NCBI RefSeq assembly: GCF_008704855.1
Contig: NZ_CP023691.1
Coordinates: 7,688,001 to 7,752,000, forward strand
Source of the DNA: Streptomyces platensis
GTDB lineage: Bacteria > Actinomycetota > Actinomycetes > Streptomycetales > Streptomycetaceae
Length of the DNA: 64,000 nucleotides
Direction: 5' to 3'
Shown: positions 26,005-35,180 of the stretch, piece by piece
Layout: each line of letters starts with the position of its first letter
How positions within the stretch are numbered: the first letter of the stretch is position 1
Position numbers and translations under genes: made by a program
The notes under the pieces: model-generated
Told to the model about the DNA's origin: nothing
The model's database searches: none
Seen by the model: only the letters and a program-made list of their open reading frames with translations

Positions 26005-27809
26005 CGGCTTTCCTCCTGGCCGTCCGAGTGCGTGGCCCAGCGCAGCAGGTCCAGGAACGCACGGTTGAGCAGTGCTGAGTCGGCCGGCCGCAGCGGGCGC
26101 GGGGCCATCAGCAGGGCCTGGCCGTACAGCGCCTCGGCGGCGGTCCCGGCGAGTTCCGGGTCGTCGATCCGGGCGATCCTGCGGACCAGCGGGTTGTGGT
26201 GGTTGAGGACGAGCCGGGCGCGCGGTGCGCTGCCGCGCAGGCTGCCGAGGATGCCGGCCCACAAGTTGTCCGCCTGTGCCTCTTCCTCGGCGCGGGCCCG
26301 TTCCTGGCGGGCCGAGCGGTCGTCCAGGTGGAGGGCGGGGACGGACACCGGGTGGAAGGTGCGCAGCACCACGTCGCAGCCGAGCGGGTCGAGCTTGCTC
26401 CGGGCGGCGGCGAGGAAACCCGACAGGGCCAGTTCCTCGGCGGGGTCGACCGGGTCGAGGTGGGCGGCGACGGTGTCGGCGTCGAGTTCGGTGACGTCGG
26501 TGCCGGGCCGGACCGACGGCAGCAGCTCGACGAGCTCGGCGTCATAGGTGTAGCCGCCGTTGACGACACCGATGCCCTGGGCGGCGGCGATCGCGGCGAC
26601 CTGCCGGTACTCGTCGACGGTCCGGGTGAAGTGCACGACGGGGTGCCGGCGGGCGAACTCCTCCAAGGACAGCTGCCCGTCCGTGGTCTCGAAGGGCAGC
26701 CACGGCAGCATGGTGGTCAGCACGTCCCGGTCGTGCCGGGCCAGCGACTTCACGCCCAGGTGGTGCACCGCCAGGAACTGCGCGAGCCGCTCGGGCTCGC
26801 CGGCGGCGAGCCCGGTGAACCAGTCCTTGATGCGCGCGCCGAGAGCGTCCCGGACCGCGGCGAGGGTCTCGTCGGCGTACAGGCTCTCGCGGGAGGCGGT
26901 GGGCCGCAGGCTGTCGGTGTCGATGACACAGCGGACGAAGAACGCCCAGTCCGGCAGCAGCTCTTCGGCGCGTTCGGTCAGCAGCATGCCCTTGAGGTGG
27001 ACCCGGTGCCCGGCGCGCTGGGCGGGGCTGACCGCGGCGGGCAGGACGTAGGCGACACCGCGTACACCCGCGACCGGCACCTCGAGGTCGATGGAGTCGA
27101 GCGGGGTGAAGCCGAACTGCTGGTGACAGTGGCGGGCGAGGGCGACCCGTCGTGCGGCGGGGTTCGGGTAGCGGCGTTCCCAGACCGCCGGACGATCGGT
27201 GACCGGCTCCTCCCCGACCCGTACGTCGTAGGGCAGCAGCGCGCCGAACTCCCTTGCCAGGGTGCACACTTGCTCCTCGGCGAACCATTCGGCGGCGCCG
27301 GGACGGGCCGTGAGATGCACGGTGGTGCCGGGCTCGGGGTGGGCGTCCCCGGGCAGCGTCCGGACGGTGTACGAGCCGTCGTCACGGGCGGTCCACTCGA
27401 CGGGCGGGGCAGCCGTGTCGCGGGCGGAGCGGCTGACGACGCGGATCTCCTCCGCGACGACGAAACACGCCAGCAGACCGATGCCGAACTGACCTAGGAA
27501 GCCGGCGCGGGCCGACTCCAGGCCGTCGCGCTTGGAGCTGCGGCCGATGGTGGCCAGCAGGTTGTGCACATCGGCCTCGGTCAGGCCGATCCCGGTGTCC
27601 GTGACGCGCAGTCCGCCGGCCTCCGTGTGCAAACGCACCCGAGTGGGGCTGTCGGGTTCCTCGGCGCGGCGTGCGGTGATGGCGTCCACGGCGTTCTGGA
27701 GCAGTTCGCGCAGATAGACCCGGGGGCTGGAGTAGAGGTGGTGGGAGAGCAGATCCACCAGGCCCCGGAGATCGACCTGGAAGGTGTGCGGTATGTGATC
27801 AGCAGTCAT
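26001..27809 (-). CDS. HSP90-family ATPase (HtpG-like)
   Basis: This 602-aa protein has a complete GHKL ATP-binding domain: ELLQNAVDA with Glu35, Asn39 and Asp42, DTGIG at 71-75, the lid segment IGRSSKRDG, and GQFGIGLLACF at 106-116. A middle domain follows (VHLKGMLLTERAEELLPDWAF matches HtpG). The C-terminal third is divergent and ends GQEESR without the MEEVD tail of eukaryotic HSP90. It is somewhat shorter than HtpG and more diverged than a housekeeping copy. Its stop overlaps the TPR gene start. I use the ATG at 27809 because it begins the conserved N-terminal strand HTFQVDLRGLVDLL. Confidence 0.92.
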   Translation of the reverse strand: MTADHIPHTFQVDLRGLVDLLSHHLYSSPRVYLRELLQNAVDAITARRAEEPDSPTRVRLHTEAGGLRVTDTGIGLTEADVHNLLATIGRSSKRDGLESARAGFLGQFGIGLLACFVVAEEIRVVSRSARDTAAPPVEWTARDDGSYTVRTLPGDAHPEPGTTVHLTARPGAAEWFAEEQVCTLAREFGALLPYDVRVGEEPVTDRPAVWERRYPNPAARRVALARHCHQQFGFTPLDSIDLEVPVAGVRGVAYVLPAAVSPAQRAGHRVHLKGMLLTERAEELLPDWAFFVRCVIDTDSLRPTASRESLYADETLAAVRDALGARIKDWFTGLAAGEPERLAQFLAVHHLGVKSLARHDRDVLTTMLPWLPFETTDGQLSLEEFARRHPVVHFTRTVDEYRQVAAIAAAQGIGVVNGGYTYDAELVELLPSVRPGTDVTELDADTVAAHLDPVDPAEELALSGFLAAARSKLDPLGCDVVLRTFHPVSVPALHLDDRSARQERARAEEEAQADNLWAGILGSLRGSAPRARLVLNHHNPLVRRIARIDDPELAGTAAEALYGQALLMAPRPLRPADSALLNRAFLDLLRWATHSDGQEESR

Positions 27810-28036
27810 GTAGGGGTGCGCCGAAGGACATTCGCTGCCCGACGGCGCGGGTAGTGCGGCCGTGGCCACCGGTGGTCAGGGCTGGCCATCATAGGAGCCC
27901 CGGCAACGAGCTGACCATGGAATTCCGTGCCGTCAAGGGCGCGGTGCGGGAGGGCGAGGCGCCGTCCCCGTGGAGGTGCGGGAGAGCCGGCCTCGGTGTG
28001 GGGGAGCCTGCCTGGCGCCGACTTCGAACCGCCCCC

Positions 28037-28903
28037 TCAGCCAGTAGTAGGCCCGCTCCAGTAAGCGTCCTGCCACTCCATGGCGTCGGGGCTGAATTCG
28101 ACCTCGATTTTGTCGGCGGCGTCGGGCGGCAGGGAGAAGGCGTACTTGCCGATGGCCTCCTTGCCGGGGAGGACATAGCCGGTGATGACCTTCTGGCGGC
28201 CGCTGCCGTCGATCAACAGCTCCGCCGACGCTCCGTCGGCGTCGCTGACTTCGGGGAGGCCGGTGTCCACCTTGACCCGCTCGGTGCCGGTGTTGAGCAC
28301 CTTCACGATGACCTGGACGGCCTTGTTGCCCTTGGCGTGGCCGAGGACGTAGTCGTCCGGGGTGTACGGCTTCGGCTCGGCGACCGTGACCTTGAGCCCG
28401 TTCTCGAAGGTGTAGGGCTCGCCGAAGGAGAGGTGGCGGGCTTTCTCGGACGCCGAGGCGGAGGCCTTCACCTCCTTGACCTTGGCGCGCGCGTCGTCGG
28501 TGACCTTCTTCACCGCGGTGACGGTGAGCACGGCACCGCCGGCCGCGGCCAGCAGGCCGACCACACCCAGGATCACACCGGCCAGTGCCATGCCCTTGTT
28601 CGTCGCCCGGCCGCGTCGCGCCTGGCTCATCCCGACGGAGCCGAAGATCACGGCCAGCAGGGCCGGCAGCCAGGACATCCAGAACAGGATGATGAGCAGG
28701 CCGAGGACGAGGCCGACGATGCCGAGCACCAGGGCCGTGATGCCCATGCCGTTGCGGGCCTGCGGCGCCGGCAGGGGCGCCATCGGATACGACTCCCAGC
28801 GGGGCGGGGGCGTCGTGCCGGGCGGCGGCGGTCTCCACGGGTCGTGGTCGTCCGGTATCCGGTCACCGGGCTGCCGGCCGTCGGACGGAGTGGGCACGGT
28901 CAT
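28037..28903 (-). CDS. DUF4190/DUF4352 membrane protein
   Basis: This 288-aa protein has a proline-rich cytoplasmic N-terminus (residues 1-50), a DUF4190-like membrane hairpin (GMGITALVLGIVGLVLGLL, then ALAGVILGVVGLLAAAGGAV) and an extracellular DUF4352 immunoglobulin-like domain from about residue 155 (FGEPYTFENGLKVTVAEPKP, NKAVQVIVKVLNTGTERVKV). DUF4352 domains are common on actinobacterial surface and lipoproteins, and their role is unknown. It lies 227 bp upstream of the HSP90 gene on the same strand, too far to claim co-transcription. The ATG at 28903 gives the usual start of this family. Confidence 0.87.
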   Translation of the reverse strand: MTVPTPSDGRQPGDRIPDDHDPWRPPPPGTTPPPRWESYPMAPLPAPQARNGMGITALVLGIVGLVLGLLIILFWMSWLPALLAVIFGSVGMSQARRGRATNKGMALAGVILGVVGLLAAAGGAVLTVTAVKKVTDDARAKVKEVKASASASEKARHLSFGEPYTFENGLKVTVAEPKPYTPDDYVLGHAKGNKAVQVIVKVLNTGTERVKVDTGLPEVSDADGASAELLIDGSGRQKVITGYVLPGKEAIGKYAFSLPPDAADKIEVEFSPDAMEWQDAYWSGPTTG

Positions 28904-29225
28904 GCACAGTCCTCGAAGTAGATGAACTGACGACATTAGCAGTCGCTTTGGTCATTCTTCACTGGATTTCGGGCAGGTCCGGACAAGCCGTCGTGGGTGT
29001 GATCCGGCGGTCGGCCGGGGCGGTCGGCGGGCGCGCAGCCGTCCGACGCGCGACCATGGGACCGGAGACCGATACCCGGCCGCCGGAGCTTGGGCGGCTT
29101 GCGCTGTTCGCCGTCGCCAAGACGGGGCTGCGGCATGTGGGGCGCCGGCGCTCGGCGTCACACAAGGGGGCCGGGTCGGCCGCTCATGGACTCACCATTG
29201 CTGATGCCCGGACAGGGAGCTCTCC

Positions 29226-29837
29226 ATGACCACACCGCGGGACCTGCTGATCGTTGCCATGGACGCGGAGTCCGGTCGCGCTCTGGAGCGGGGTGACCTG
29301 TCACTCGCGCTCGCGGGAGCCGAACTGATCGATCTGCTGAGTGCTGAGGCCGTCCGACTGGACGGTGAGCGGATCGTGCCGGGTTACCGGCCGACGCTCC
29401 CGGACCGCCTGCTGGACCAGGCCGCGTCCTCGCTCGTCCAGCAGTCGCCGTACGAGTCGGTCGACGACTGGCTGTGGCGCCGGGGACACGGTCTGGCGGC
29501 GGCCTATCTGAGCGCCCTGGAGGACGACGGGGAGATCACCCGGGAACACCGCCGCTGGCGGCCCTTCGGGGCCGGGCAGACGGCGCTGGCCGATTCGCCC
29601 GCTCGTCGCCGGGCGGTGGACCGCTGGACCTCACGGGAGGCCGTCCTCACCACCCTCGCGACGGCCGCCGGGATCGACGCCGCAGGCACCGGAGACGAGC
29701 CGGTCGACGTCGACGACGCGGTGTCCACCGTGCTCGCCGCCGTCCATGACGCGGTCACGGAGCTGGAGGCGGAACGGCAGCGCCGCGCCATCGAGAAGGC
29801 CGCCTTCGACAACATCTGGCGGGGCGACGGCAACTGA
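29226..29837 (+). CDS. GPP34 (GOLPH3-like) family protein
   Basis: This 203-aa protein belongs to the GOLPH3/VPS74 fold known as GPP34, common in Streptomyces and in eukaryotes a phosphatidylinositol-4-phosphate binder of the Golgi. Characteristic regions are RDLLIVAMDAESGRALERGD, SLALAGAELIDLL and DALGE-like positions replaced here by DDWLWRRGHGLAAAYLSALE. It is all-helical, with no membrane span. Bacterial members have no established function; lipid or membrane association is suggested by the fold only. It starts at the ATG at 29226 after a CAGGGAGC ribosome site and has no operon partner. Confidence 0.9.
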   Translation: MTTPRDLLIVAMDAESGRALERGDLSLALAGAELIDLLSAEAVRLDGERIVPGYRPTLPDRLLDQAASSLVQQSPYESVDDWLWRRGHGLAAAYLSALEDDGEITREHRRWRPFGAGQTALADSPARRRAVDRWTSREAVLTTLATAAGIDAAGTGDEPVDVDDAVSTVLAAVHDAVTELEAERQRRAIEKAAFDNIWRGDGN

Positions 29838-30066
29838 TCGCCCCCCGTGTCGATGTGCCGCGGACAGCGCTCAGGGCCTGACTGCGCACGCCGCCACCGC
29901 GCCCGGTCGTTCAAGCTGCTCACCAGGAACGACCCGCCAGACCGGGCGCAACACCCGCCAGCGGCCCGGACGTTAGTGGGGCGTTAGTAAGACAGCGGTA
30001 GATCATCAGCAGCGACCGGCAGTCTTGTTCTCCCGAGCCCGAATCACTGGACAGACTGGGAAGAAC

Positions 30067-30510
30067 ATGTCGCACACCGCCCTCCTTCACGCCCGCAAGG
30101 CCGCAGCCGCCATGGTGATCACCGTCGCCGCGTTCGGGCTCACCGCCTGCCAGGGCAGCGGCACCGATGCCTCGGCACCCTCCTCGTCCGCCCAGCCCAC
30201 TTCCGCGCGCAAGATCGCCCGGGACTCCGCCAAGGACGCGCCGACGGGCACTGCCGAGAAGTCCGGGACGCGCTGCACCGACCAGATCAACTACGCGGGC
30301 GACCCGAGGTCCAACGCCGAGATCAACACCATCGGCGAGAAGACCGGCCACTGCCCGGTGCCGGAAAAGGGCGACAAGCCCTCGGGCACCCCCAAGAAGC
30401 CCGGGACGAGCTGCACCGACCAGATCAACTACGCGGGCGACTCACGGTCCAACGCCGAGATCAACTCCATCGGCGAGAAGACCGGCTACTGCCCGCCGGT
30501 CCGGAAGTAA
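30067..30510 (+). CDS. Small lipoprotein with two Cys-bounded repeats
   Basis: This 147-aa protein has a signal peptide with lipobox LTAC at about residue 26, a Ser/Ala/Pro-rich spacer, and two near-identical 28-residue units. Each begins CTDQINYAGD, continues RSNAEIN and IGEKTG, and ends CP, so each unit is bounded by cysteines and could close as one disulphide loop. A short Lys/Pro/Gly linker separates them. The ATG at 30067 is preceded by GGGAAG. I recognise no named family. It is probably an exported surface protein; the duplication suggests each loop is an independent binding unit. Confidence 0.75.
   Translation: MSHTALLHARKAAAAMVITVAAFGLTACQGSGTDASAPSSSAQPTSARKIARDSAKDAPTGTAEKSGTRCTDQINYAGDPRSNAEINTIGEKTGHCPVPEKGDKPSGTPKKPGTSCTDQINYAGDSRSNAEINSIGEKTGYCPPVRK
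30274..30495 (+). repeat. Two-copy 84-bp coding repeat
   Basis: Units at 30274-30357 and 30412-30495 differ at only a few bases and encode the paired 28-residue loops of the lipoprotein. The low nucleotide divergence, including at synonymous sites, suggests a recent or gene-conversion-maintained duplication. Confidence 0.8.
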
Positions 30511-30572
30511 GTGAGGGGGCCCGGGGCCGGTCCGGCAGATCAGCCTGTCCGGCAGATCAGGTCGCATCAGGG

Positions 30573-30596
30573 CGGCCCGCGCCTTTGGGCGGGCCG
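30573..30596. terminator. Hairpin between convergent lipoprotein and permease genes
   Basis: CGGCCCGC at 30573-30580 pairs with GCGGGCCG at 30589-30596 around an 8-nt loop. It lies in the 137-bp gap between two convergent stops. Two direct copies of TCCGGCAGATCAG precede it at about 30530-30560. Confidence 0.5.
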
Positions 30597-30647
30597 GGCC
30601 CCCGACCGCGGCGAGATCCGCCGGACAGGCCGTAGCGAGGTGCGGGC

Positions 30648-32060
30648 TCAGCTGGTGGCGGCCGCCCGTTGGTCGCGGCGCTGCTTGAGGTGTCCGGCGC
30701 CGGCCAGCGCCGCCACCACTGCGGCCGTGCCGATGAGCTGCTGACGGCCGTCCGGGCTGGCGGCCATGACGGCGAAGACACCGAGGATGGCGGCGAAGGT
30801 GAGCCAGGTCAGATAGGGGAAGGCCCACATCCGCACCGAGAGCTGCTCGGGGGCCTCGCGCTCCAGACGGCGGCGCATCTTCAGCTGGGTGAGGCAGACG
30901 ATGGACCAGACGACCAGCACCGAGCAGCCGGCGATGTTCAGCAGCCAGGCGAACACGGTGGTCGGCCAGACGATCCCGGCGATCACGGCCGCGAAGCCGA
31001 ACACACAGGACGCCAGGACCGCCGCCGCCGGCACGCCCCTGGTGACCTTGCTCAGGAATCGCGGGCCCTGACCGCGGCTGACGAGCGAGAACGCCATGCG
31101 CGACGAGCCGTAGATGTTGGCGTTCATCGCGGAGAGCAGCGCCACCAGCACCACGATCTGCATGATCGTGCCGGCCGCCGGGATGCCGAGCGTGTCGAGC
31201 ACGGTGACGTACGGGCCGTTCTTGGCGACCTTCGGGTCGTTCCACGGCACCAGGGTGACGACCACGGCCATGGAGCCGATGTAGAAGACGGCGATGCGCC
31301 AGACGGCGGTGCGGACGGCGCGGGCGACGTTCCGGCTCGGGTTGTCGGACTCGGCGGCCGCGATGGTGACGGTCTCCAGACCGGCGAACCCGGAAATGGT
31401 GGTCAGCAGCCCGGCGGCGAGCCCGGCGACACCGGTCGGGAAGAAGCCGCCGTGGCCGGTGAGATGGCTGGTGCCGGGGGCGTCGCCGAACACCCCGAGA
31501 ATGCCGAGCAGGCCCAGCACCAGAAACGCGACGATCGTGGTGACCTTGATCGCGGAGAACCAGAACTCGAACTCGCCGAAGTTCTTGACCGCGGTCAGAT
31601 TGCTGGCGCAGAAGAACACCATGAAGATCGCCACCCAGCCGTAGGCGGGGATGAACGACACCCACTGGTGCATGATCGTGCCCGCCGCGGTGGCCTCGGC
31701 GGCCACACCGGCGCAGAGCATCAGCCAGTACATCCAGCCCGAGGTGGTCCCCGCCCAGGAGCCGACCTCCTCCTCGGCATGCACCGAGAACGAGCCGGTG
31801 GAGGGCCGGGCCGCGGACATCTCGCCGAGCATCCGCATGATCAGCATGACCAGCGCGCCGGTACCCATGAAGAGGAGGACGATGGCCGGTCCGGCCGCGG
31901 CGATGCCGACTCCGGAGCCTACGAAGAGCCCCGCGCCGATGACCCCGCCGAGGGCGATCATCGACAGATGGCGCTGCTTGAGGCCGTGCGACAACACGGA
32001 CTCGGAGTTCTGCCCGGCCTCCGGGGAGTACTGGGGTGACCGGGTGTTTGTCCGACTCAT
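30648..32060 (-). CDS. Amino acid permease (APC superfamily)
   Basis: This 470-aa membrane protein has about 12 hydrophobic segments and the signature of the amino-acid transporter family at its start (LKQRHLSMIALGGVIGAGLF), with the unwound TM1 GAGLFVGSG. It is closest in character to the GABA/asparagine/aromatic amino acid permease group (GabP, AnsP), for example ARPSTGSFSVHAEEEVGSWA. Transport is proton-coupled in relatives. Substrate specificity cannot be read. It converges on the repeat lipoprotein gene and has a 382-bp upstream region shared divergently with the 911-aa receptor-like gene. Confidence 0.92.
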   Translation of the reverse strand: MSRTNTRSPQYSPEAGQNSESVLSHGLKQRHLSMIALGGVIGAGLFVGSGVGIAAAGPAIVLLFMGTGALVMLIMRMLGEMSAARPSTGSFSVHAEEEVGSWAGTTSGWMYWLMLCAGVAAEATAAGTIMHQWVSFIPAYGWVAIFMVFFCASNLTAVKNFGEFEFWFSAIKVTTIVAFLVLGLLGILGVFGDAPGTSHLTGHGGFFPTGVAGLAAGLLTTISGFAGLETVTIAAAESDNPSRNVARAVRTAVWRIAVFYIGSMAVVVTLVPWNDPKVAKNGPYVTVLDTLGIPAAGTIMQIVVLVALLSAMNANIYGSSRMAFSLVSRGQGPRFLSKVTRGVPAAAVLASCVFGFAAVIAGIVWPTTVFAWLLNIAGCSVLVVWSIVCLTQLKMRRRLEREAPEQLSVRMWAFPYLTWLTFAAILGVFAVMAASPDGRQQLIGTAAVVAALAGAGHLKQRRDQRAAATS

Positions 32061-32442
32061 GGTCGTGCCTGTTCATTGGTGGTGACGTTCGGTGAGCCTG
32101 ACGAGTGTGGGGGGACGTGTTGCGCGTACGGCGTGAACGCCCGCTATGCGGACAGTTCACTTACCTGTGGTGAAGCTGTCGACACGCATTGAAGTGGGTC
32201 TGCTTCGGGGTGGGTCCTGGTGGCGTCGCACCGTGTCGCACCCTGCCACCCCGCTCTGCCCGTGGGCAGTGGATCTTTCCCTCGCGGCATATCGGCACCC
32301 GAGGCAGTGGGTGAATTCCGCGAGGGGCTCATGTGATCGAATTCTTCGCGTGCGGAGATGACGCGTTCCCGGGTTTGCCGCAGGGGCATTCGGATATGGT
32401 GGAAATCACTTGCGGGTGGGGTGACTTGAATTCGGGGGAATC
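32061..32442. other. Divergent intergenic region, 382 bp
   Basis: This spacer separates the permease gene from the 911-aa membrane fusion gene. It has lower GC than its flanks, no open frame with codon bias and no perfect long palindrome. GCATTCGGATATGGT near 32390 resembles a -10 region for the plus-strand gene, and GGGGGAA at 32432-32438 is its ribosome site. Otherwise I see nothing. Confidence 0.4.
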
Positions 32443-35178
32443 ATGACCGTGCCTTTTGGTGTGCCTGCGCATTTTCCTGACGACACCGGTGCCGACACGT
32501 TCGTCGCGCAGCTTCCCACGGCGGTGGCTCCCGCCGACCGCGCGTATCTGTCGACCAAGCCGCCGCTGTTCCTGCTGCGGGTGCCGGGACACGGCGAGGA
32601 GTACGACAGAAGGGTCCGCCGGGTCGTCGAGGCGTTACGCCAGCCGCTCGACGACATGGGGAAACTCGTACCGCACGCCGTACTGGAAGCCGGGGCCGCG
32701 GGCAGCGGTCCGCTGGCCGCGGTGGCGGGGGAGCGGCTCGGATACGGGATTCCCCGGCACCTGACCCCGGACCGCTTTCCGCAATTCTCGCTGCTGCGCG
32801 ATGTGATCGCGGACGTCATGGAACACGGCGCCGGTGCCGGGGCGGCCGCCGGTGCCAAGGCGCTGCGTGACCGGGCCTATGAGCAGCGGGTGCGGCGGGG
32901 CGGGCTGCCGGCCGTTCTCTGGAAGCTCGGCGGCGGTGAGAACCCTCCGGCCGCGAGTTTCTACGGCTGGCTGCTCGGCGTCCTCTGGCTGCCGCTCACC
33001 CAGACCTTTCCGCGCTGGTGGTGGGCGCTTCGCAAGACCCGGGAGCTCGTCCGGCCGATGCGTCTTTCACCGTTCCGCCGCACGCGGTGGCTGGGTGCCG
33101 AACTCCACGCCGAGCGCGGCAAGGAGAACCTCTTCCGGGTGCTGGACGACATGGCCCAGCGGCAGGTGCTGAGACTGGCGCTCGACGAGGCGCACCCCCA
33201 GCGCGAGGAGTCGCTCCAGCGGCTGGAGGATCTGCTGGTGCGGGCGCTGCTGGAGGATCTGCGGGTGCCGCAGCCCGGCCGGCTGCTGCCCAGGCGGCGG
33301 CGCCGGACCGCCCGGCCCGTGCTGCTGGTGGAGGTGCCCCCGGAGGGAACGGCGGGGGCGGAGCAGGCCGAGCGGTTCCTGCGCGCGTTCCACCGGGCGC
33401 GTGCCGCGGCGCAGCCGCCGGGGCCGCTGGTCATCGCGGTGGGCCGGCCCTCGGACGCGCTGCTGGCGGAGCTGGGCGGCCCGGCGGAGAGCAACCTCAC
33501 GCAGGCGGGACTCCAGCTGACCCAGAAGGACGGCCACCCGGTCCTGGTGACCTTCCGCGACGAGCCCCTGACCCGGCACGGCCTGCCCATTCCGCAGGTG
33601 AACCCGAAGACTTTCAATACCAGTTGGCAGACCGCGACCTCGCTGGTGACGGCCGGCGCGGTGGTATCCGCAGCCGTGCTCGGCGTATGGGTCTTCGGGG
33701 TGGTCCAGGGGCCGCCGACCCATCCCTGCGTCGGCGGGGACGACTCCGTCGCCGCTTCCACGCAGGCGGAGCCGGTCGGCGTCCGGCCCAAGGAGTGGTA
33801 CGACGCCGCCACCGGTGCGATCCGTAAGGAGAACAAGCGGGCCGAGGCCCTCGCCGCGGCCGGCAGCACGGTCCGCACCGTGGTGGCCTTCGAGTCGAAC
33901 CGCCCGACCACCGAGATCAACACCCGGTTCGACGGCAGCATCCCGGAATTGCGCGGTATCGCCCTGTGGCAGCGGAGGCTGAATGACGAAGCCATTTCCG
34001 ATGACACCCGGGTGCCGCTGCGGGTGGAGGTGCGCAGCGCCGGAGCGGAATTCCGGGACGCCGAGCAGGAAGCGCGCAAGCTCGTCGCGGAGCAGAACGA
34101 CGGCAGCCGTCGCAAGCCTTACGAGCAGGTCATCGGCGTCCTCGGGTACTCCCAGAGCAGGGACGAGACCCGGGCCGCCCTGAAGGTGCTCAGCGCGGCG
34201 GGCATCCCCACCGTCGGGACCACGGCCACCGCCGACGAGATGCTGGACGGGGACAACCAGAGCTACTGGCCCTTCGCGCCGGCCAACAGCACGGAGTCCC
34301 GGATCGGGGCGGACTTCGCGGGCAAGTTCGACATCGTGGAACGGCGGAACGGGGAGGGCGGCTGCGCCCCGGCCGAACACGCCGTCATCGTGCAGAGTCC
34401 GGCGGATCTGTACAGCAGAAGCCTGACCGGGAAGTTCAGCCACGACTTCCCGGGAAGTTCGCAGGTGATCAATTTCGCGCAGGACGGCGACTTCCGGCGG
34501 GCGCCCGCCGGCACCCCCCGGGTTTCCAGCGCCCACGACCTGGCGGAAACGGTGTGCCGGGCGCTGAAGACGCAGCCGAATTCCGTGGTGGTCTGGTCCG
34601 CGCGGGCCCGTGACTTCATCGCCTTCATCAACGCGCTGAACGCCCAGGGGACCTGCATCGAGGACGACATCACGGTGTTGGGCGGCAATGAGCTGACGAT
34701 GGTGGCGCAGACCGGCTCCTTCAGCGACAAACACTGGCTGCGGCTCTACTACTCGTCACATCGCATGCCGGTCACGGACAAGCGGGCCAGCGAGAAGACC
34801 CGGGAGTTCGTCGAGGTCTATGACCGCTTCGTGCGCGACACGACGGACGGCGCCGACCCCTGGCGCGAGGACGGCCATGCGGCGGTGGCGTACGACGCCT
34901 TCCATGTCCTCTCCCGGGCGGCCGATGTGACGTATCGCGACAAGCACGCCGACCGCCGGTCCATGCTGACCGCGCTCACCAGCGGGATGAGCTTCGACGG
35001 AGCGACCGGCTATGTCTCCTACCTGGCGGGCGCCAACGCGGCCCCGGTCGACAAGACCCTTGTACTCCTGCGGCAGGGCGCCAAGGGGGCGGTCTCCGTG
35101 GTCGCCTGCGGTGCCTACCGGCAGGGTCTGACGACCCAGGAGCAACCCCCGCCGTGCGCCGCCGAGGCGCAACACTGA
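32443..35178 (+). CDS. Membrane receptor-like fusion: cytosolic module + TM + type-1 substrate-binding domain
   Basis: This 911-aa protein has an unusual layout. Residues 1-395 are cytosolic; GAAGSGPL at 84-91 sits like a P-loop (GxxGxGKS/T) whose Lys and Ser/Thr are replaced by Pro and Leu, and there is a Trp-rich hydrophobic patch at 173-196. A single membrane span covers about 397-421. Residues 450-911 form an extracellular Leu/Ile/Val-type periplasmic-binding fold, with VIGVLGYSQSRDETRAALKV and IPTVGTTATADEM, YWPFAPANSTESRIGADF. No transporter genes are near, so ligand sensing rather than uptake is likely. The function of the cytosolic part is unknown; ancestry from STAND-type NTPases is only a guess. 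Confidence 0.85.
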   Translation: MTVPFGVPAHFPDDTGADTFVAQLPTAVAPADRAYLSTKPPLFLLRVPGHGEEYDRRVRRVVEALRQPLDDMGKLVPHAVLEAGAAGSGPLAAVAGERLGYGIPRHLTPDRFPQFSLLRDVIADVMEHGAGAGAAAGAKALRDRAYEQRVRRGGLPAVLWKLGGGENPPAASFYGWLLGVLWLPLTQTFPRWWWALRKTRELVRPMRLSPFRRTRWLGAELHAERGKENLFRVLDDMAQRQVLRLALDEAHPQREESLQRLEDLLVRALLEDLRVPQPGRLLPRRRRRTARPVLLVEVPPEGTAGAEQAERFLRAFHRARAAAQPPGPLVIAVGRPSDALLAELGGPAESNLTQAGLQLTQKDGHPVLVTFRDEPLTRHGLPIPQVNPKTFNTSWQTATSLVTAGAVVSAAVLGVWVFGVVQGPPTHPCVGGDDSVAASTQAEPVGVRPKEWYDAATGAIRKENKRAEALAAAGSTVRTVVAFESNRPTTEINTRFDGSIPELRGIALWQRRLNDEAISDDTRVPLRVEVRSAGAEFRDAEQEARKLVAEQNDGSRRKPYEQVIGVLGYSQSRDETRAALKVLSAAGIPTVGTTATADEMLDGDNQSYWPFAPANSTESRIGADFAGKFDIVERRNGEGGCAPAEHAVIVQSPADLYSRSLTGKFSHDFPGSSQVINFAQDGDFRRAPAGTPRVSSAHDLAETVCRALKTQPNSVVVWSARARDFIAFINALNAQGTCIEDDITVLGGNELTMVAQTGSFSDKHWLRLYYSSHRMPVTDKRASEKTREFVEVYDRFVRDTTDGADPWREDGHAAVAYDAFHVLSRAADVTYRDKHADRRSMLTALTSGMSFDGATGYVSYLAGANAAPVDKTLVLLRQGAKGAVSVVACGAYRQGLTTQEQPPPCAAEAQH

Positions 35179-35180
35179 CC

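Noticed and set aside
23275-26547. 1090-aa open frame on the plus strand opposite the TPR and HSP90 genes
   Set aside because: It is the antisense shadow of the TPR gene, whose third-position GC bias and repeat structure are clear; the plus-strand product is Gly/Val/Arg-rich with no domain.
29930-30010. GTTAGT direct repeats before the repeat lipoprotein as an attachment site
   Set aside because: No integrase, tRNA end or second copy is visible; two copies of six bases are expected by chance.
33067-34734. Long minus-strand frames inside the 911-aa fusion gene
   Set aside because: They are antisense shadows; the plus-strand frame has a membrane span and a recognisable binding fold.
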